From positions 1 to 15,720 of the forward strand of contig LUJQ01000005.1 of the NCBI GenBank assembly GCA_001689485.1: a stretch of DNA of 15,720 nucleotides, written 5' to 3'. The stretch is from Bacteroidales bacterium M6 (GTDB lineage Bacteria; Bacteroidota; Bacteroidia; Bacteroidales; Muribaculaceae). This document shows, piece after piece, positions 13,353-15,720 of this stretch. Below the pieces are notes generated by a model that searched no databases, was not told the DNA's origin, and saw nothing but the letters and a program-made list of their open reading frames with translations. Made by a program: the position numbers and the translations under genes. Position 1 is the stretch's first letter. Every line of letters begins with the position of its first letter.

Positions 13353-15536
13353 ATGTATAACATCTCGGAATTACAAGCCATGCCCGACGACACACTGAAA
13401 TCAGTGGCCGAAGGCATGGGTCTTAAAAAAGTAAACCCCGCAAAACGCGAGGAGCTAATTTACCGCATTCTCGATGAGCAGGCTATAGTCCTTTCGGCAA
13501 ATGCGCCAGAAGAGGCGCCACGGCGCCGTGGCCGTCGCCCCAAAAACCAGTCATCGCCGGATACCTCAAAAGCAAATCCCGATAAAATCCAAAACACCCA
13601 GTCCCAATTAGGTGACGAGCCTGATGCCACGCAAGATTCCAACGCAACACCGAAACGACGTGGGCGCAAACCAAAAAACAAAGATTTTGAATCTGTCAGC
13701 GAGGCTTCAGATGCATCAGAACAAACTACCGGCGAACCTGACAACACAGAAGCTGACCAGGATACCGACATCTCCATGGCACAGGAAGCTTCTCCGAAAA
13801 AGCGCGGACGCAAACCAAAAAACCGCACTATCGAGGAAACAACACCTGCAGAACCGGCATCAGCGAACTTGCTGCCAGCATATCAAGCTCCTTCAAACGA
13901 ATCATCTGACAGCCCTGAAGGTCTTGCGCCCATGATGGTTGCCAATCCCGATGAAATAACCGGCATCAACGAACCTGAACAAGTTTCGGAATCTGACAAA
14001 AACGCAAAAAAACATGACACTGATTCAGAAACAACGACAAACGGAACCGAGGCGCCGACACAGGAACCGAGACAACAAAATAACGGGTACCGGGTGTTTA
14101 CACCACGCAATAACGAAAATGCATCCAACACCGATAACCGTAACCAACCACAGCATCGCACCAACGAACCACGCGTATTCGGTCGGAAGGTCGACGAATC
14201 ATTCGGTGCATTCTTTCCACATGCCGCAGGCAAAAGCTTCACACCGCGTTCGCAACGTGAACGTGAAGAAGCTGCCGCTGCTGCCGCTACCGCCCCTATT
14301 ATAATAAGGGAACCACAACCAGACAAAACACAACCAGAGCCAAAAGGGAAAAAGGGGAAAAAGAAAGACCGGCAACAGCCTCAAAAACAGCAGGCCCCTA
14401 TAGTTCCTGCTTACAATTTCAACGGATTCCTGCAAGCCGAAGGAGTTTTGGAAATAATGCCGGAAGGTTACGGATTTCTTCGTTCAAGCGACTACAACTA
14501 CCTGGCGTCACCCGATGACATCTACGTAACCCAGGCACAGATAAAAGCCAACGGGCTGAAAGCCGGCGACGTTGTTGAATGCACTATCAACCCGCCGCGC
14601 GAAGGCGAAAAATACTTCCCGATGGATCGTGCTTTGACAATCAACGGACGCCAACCCGAATTCATCCGCGACCGCGTCCCGTTCGAACATCTCACCCCGC
14701 TTTTCCCTGATGAGAAATTCAATCTCACAGGCGGCCGCAGCAGCAACCTTTCAACACGCGTGGTCGACATGTTCTCACCTATCGGCAAAGGCCAGCGTGC
14801 ACTGATTGTGGCCCCACCCAAAACAGGTAAGACAATCCTGCTTAAAGACATCGCAAATGCCATTGCCGAAAACCACCCGGAAGTCTACATCATGATTCTT
14901 CTCATTGATGAACGTCCGGAAGAAGTGACCGACATGAGCCGCAGCGTAAATGCCGAAGTGATTGCCTCGACATTCGACGAACCGGCCGACCGTCATGTGA
15001 AAATCGCAGGCATAGTTCTGGAAAAAGCCAAACGAATGGTGGAATGCGGCCACGATGTGGTTATCCTGCTTGATTCAATAACACGACTGGCACGTGCTTA
15101 TAATACGGCACAACCCGCATCAGGCAAAATCCTTTCCGGCGGTGTCGACGCCAACGCCCTCCAGAAACCCAAAAGGTTCTTCGGTGCAGCACGAAACATC
15201 GAAGGCGGCGGTTCGCTTACAATCATAGCCACAGCCCTTACCGAAACATCCTCAAAAATGGACGAAGTCATCTTCGAGGAATTCAAAGGCACAGGAAACA
15301 TGGAGTTACAGCTTGACCGCAAACTATCCAACAAGCGCATCTTCCCGGCAGTCGACATCATGGCATCCTCGACCCGACGCGATGACCTGTTGCTACGCAA
15401 GGAAACCCTCAACCGCATGTGGATTTTACGTCGTTTCCTATCAGACCGCAACTCCATCGAAGCTATGGAATTCATCAAAGACCGCATGGAACGCACCGCC
15501 GATAACGACGAACTGCTCCGCACGATGGGTGACTAA
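13353..15536 (+). CDS. rho: Transcription termination factor Rho with long disordered insertion
   Basis: This 727-residue protein is the hexameric RNA-dependent ATPase that ends transcription; Escherichia coli Rho has 419. Residues 1-45 are the Rho_N helical domain (ISELQAMPDDTLKSVAEGMGL). Residues about 50-350 are a low-complexity, charged insertion with three AT-hook-like repeats (RRGRRPKN at 58-65, RRGRKPKN at 102-109, KRGRKPKN at 150-157), an alanine run near 307-312 and a Lys-rich patch near 331-339. The cold-shock-like RNA-binding domain is at 356-430. The ATPase follows: Walker A APPKTGKT at 487-494, Walker B VVILLDS with Asp574, the Q-loop near 595-610, and GGGSLTI at 618-624. All key residues are present. 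Similar insertions in Bacteroides Rho are reported to drive phase separation. The ATG at 13353 gives the intact Rho_N domain. Transcribed alone; hairpins follow the stop. Confidence 0.97.
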   Translation: MYNISELQAMPDDTLKSVAEGMGLKKVNPAKREELIYRILDEQAIVLSANAPEEAPRRRGRRPKNQSSPDTSKANPDKIQNTQSQLGDEPDATQDSNATPKRRGRKPKNKDFESVSEASDASEQTTGEPDNTEADQDTDISMAQEASPKKRGRKPKNRTIEETTPAEPASANLLPAYQAPSNESSDSPEGLAPMMVANPDEITGINEPEQVSESDKNAKKHDTDSETTTNGTEAPTQEPRQQNNGYRVFTPRNNENASNTDNRNQPQHRTNEPRVFGRKVDESFGAFFPHAAGKSFTPRSQREREEAAAAAATAPIIIREPQPDKTQPEPKGKKGKKKDRQQPQKQQAPIVPAYNFNGFLQAEGVLEIMPEGYGFLRSSDYNYLASPDDIYVTQAQIKANGLKAGDVVECTINPPREGEKYFPMDRALTINGRQPEFIRDRVPFEHLTPLFPDEKFNLTGGRSSNLSTRVVDMFSPIGKGQRALIVAPPKTGKTILLKDIANAIAENHPEVYIMILLIDERPEEVTDMSRSVNAEVIASTFDEPADRHVKIAGIVLEKAKRMVECGHDVVILLDSITRLARAYNTAQPASGKILSGGVDANALQKPKRFFGAARNIEGGGSLTIIATALTETSSKMDEVIFEEFKGTGNMELQLDRKLSNKRIFPAVDIMASSTRRDDLLLRKETLNRMWILRRFLSDRNSIEAMEFIKDRMERTADNDELLRTMGD

Positions 15537-15553
15537 CTGCCCATTCGTAAAAA

Positions 15554-15588
15554 TGCAGTTGGAATCGGCTTCAAGATTCCGACCTGCA
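15554..15588 (+). terminator. First hairpin after rho
   Basis: TGCAGTTGGAATC at 15554-15566 pairs with the 14 bases at 15575-15588 (thirteen pairs, one G-U and one bulged C) around an eight-base loop. It begins 17 bases after the rho stop codon. No U-tract follows. It probably protects or ends the rho message together with the second hairpin. Confidence 0.55.
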
Positions 15589-15611
15589 ATGAAATATAGC
15601 AACCGATTAAG

Positions 15612-15649
15612 CAATGGCGATATGTCACAGTTCCGACATATCGCCATTG
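15612..15649 (+). terminator. Second, perfect hairpin after rho
   Basis: CAATGGCGATATGTC at 15612-15626 is the exact reverse complement of GACATATCGCCATTG at 15635-15649, with an eight-base loop. A fifteen-pair perfect stem makes this the most stable structure near the right end. The following bases TCATTCATCC are pyrimidine-rich but not a true U-tract. It is the best candidate for the rho terminator. Confidence 0.75.
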
Positions 15650-15666
15650 TCATTCATCCCCAGGCG

Positions 15667-15701
15667 CAACCTGCTCACACAAAATCATTTTGGGCAGGTT
15701 G
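15667..15701. repeat. Nested inverted repeat at the right edge
   Basis: CAACCTGC at 15667-15674 is the exact reverse complement of GCAGGTTG at 15694-15701, and inside it CAAAA at 15680-15684 pairs with TTTTG at 15688-15692. The octamer ATTTTGGG occurs at 15687-15694 and again at 15704-15711 as a direct repeat. The window ends nine bases later, so whether this belongs to the rho end, to the next gene's control region or to a repeat element cannot be decided. Confidence 0.5.
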
Positions 15702-15720
15702 GACATTTTGGGTGATGGAT

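Overview
The window looks like chromosomal DNA of a gut-type Bacteroidales bacterium, possibly Muribaculaceae-like (family level is inference). The signs are: a Rho factor with the long disordered insertion typical of Bacteroidota; promoters of the TTG/TTTG-(19-20 bp)-TAnnTTTG type; AT-rich start regions without Shine-Dalgarno sequences; and Bacteroidales families such as CarboxypepD_reg-like, DUF4136 and DUF5074 proteins. I see no insertion sequence, phage gene, CRISPR array, rRNA or tRNA.

Layout. (1) 244-1149 (-): a WYL-domain transcription regulator, divergent from a two-gene unit at 1421-3262 (+) that encodes an exported protein with a carboxypeptidase-regulatory-like domain and a helical protein of unknown function. 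The promoter of that unit carries a perfect palindrome at the predicted transcription start. (2) 3284-4669 (-): a MATE efflux transporter, convergent with the preceding unit; one hairpin spans both stop codons. (3) 4803-5417 (-): a DUF4136 lipoprotein, bounded by strong hairpins on both sides. (4) 5562-11861 (-): a probable five-gene operon in the order agmatine deiminase, N-carbamoylputrescine amidase, an ATPase-DUF4435 (TOPRIM-like) fusion, a PKD-like surface lipoprotein, and a secreted DUF5074 beta-propeller. It ends at a textbook intrinsic terminator. (5) 11951-12747 (-): a zinc-ribbon/TM2 membrane protein and a small acidic conserved protein. (6) 13353-15536 (+): rho, with a predicted leader of about 300 nt containing a C-rich, G-poor tract and alternative hairpins, followed by tandem hairpins.

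The functions fall into putrescine synthesis from agmatine (aguA, aguB), envelope and surface proteins, drug/metabolite efflux, and transcription termination. The part most worth attention is the single-gene ATPase-TOPRIM (DUF4435) fusion. It has the same domain pair as the PARIS anti-phage system (AriA ATPase plus AriB DUF4435), but here it is compact, fused, and translationally coupled to a surface lipoprotein inside a putrescine operon, so it may be a housekeeping relative and not a defence gene. The second is the rho leader, which looks suited to autogenous Rho-dependent attenuation.
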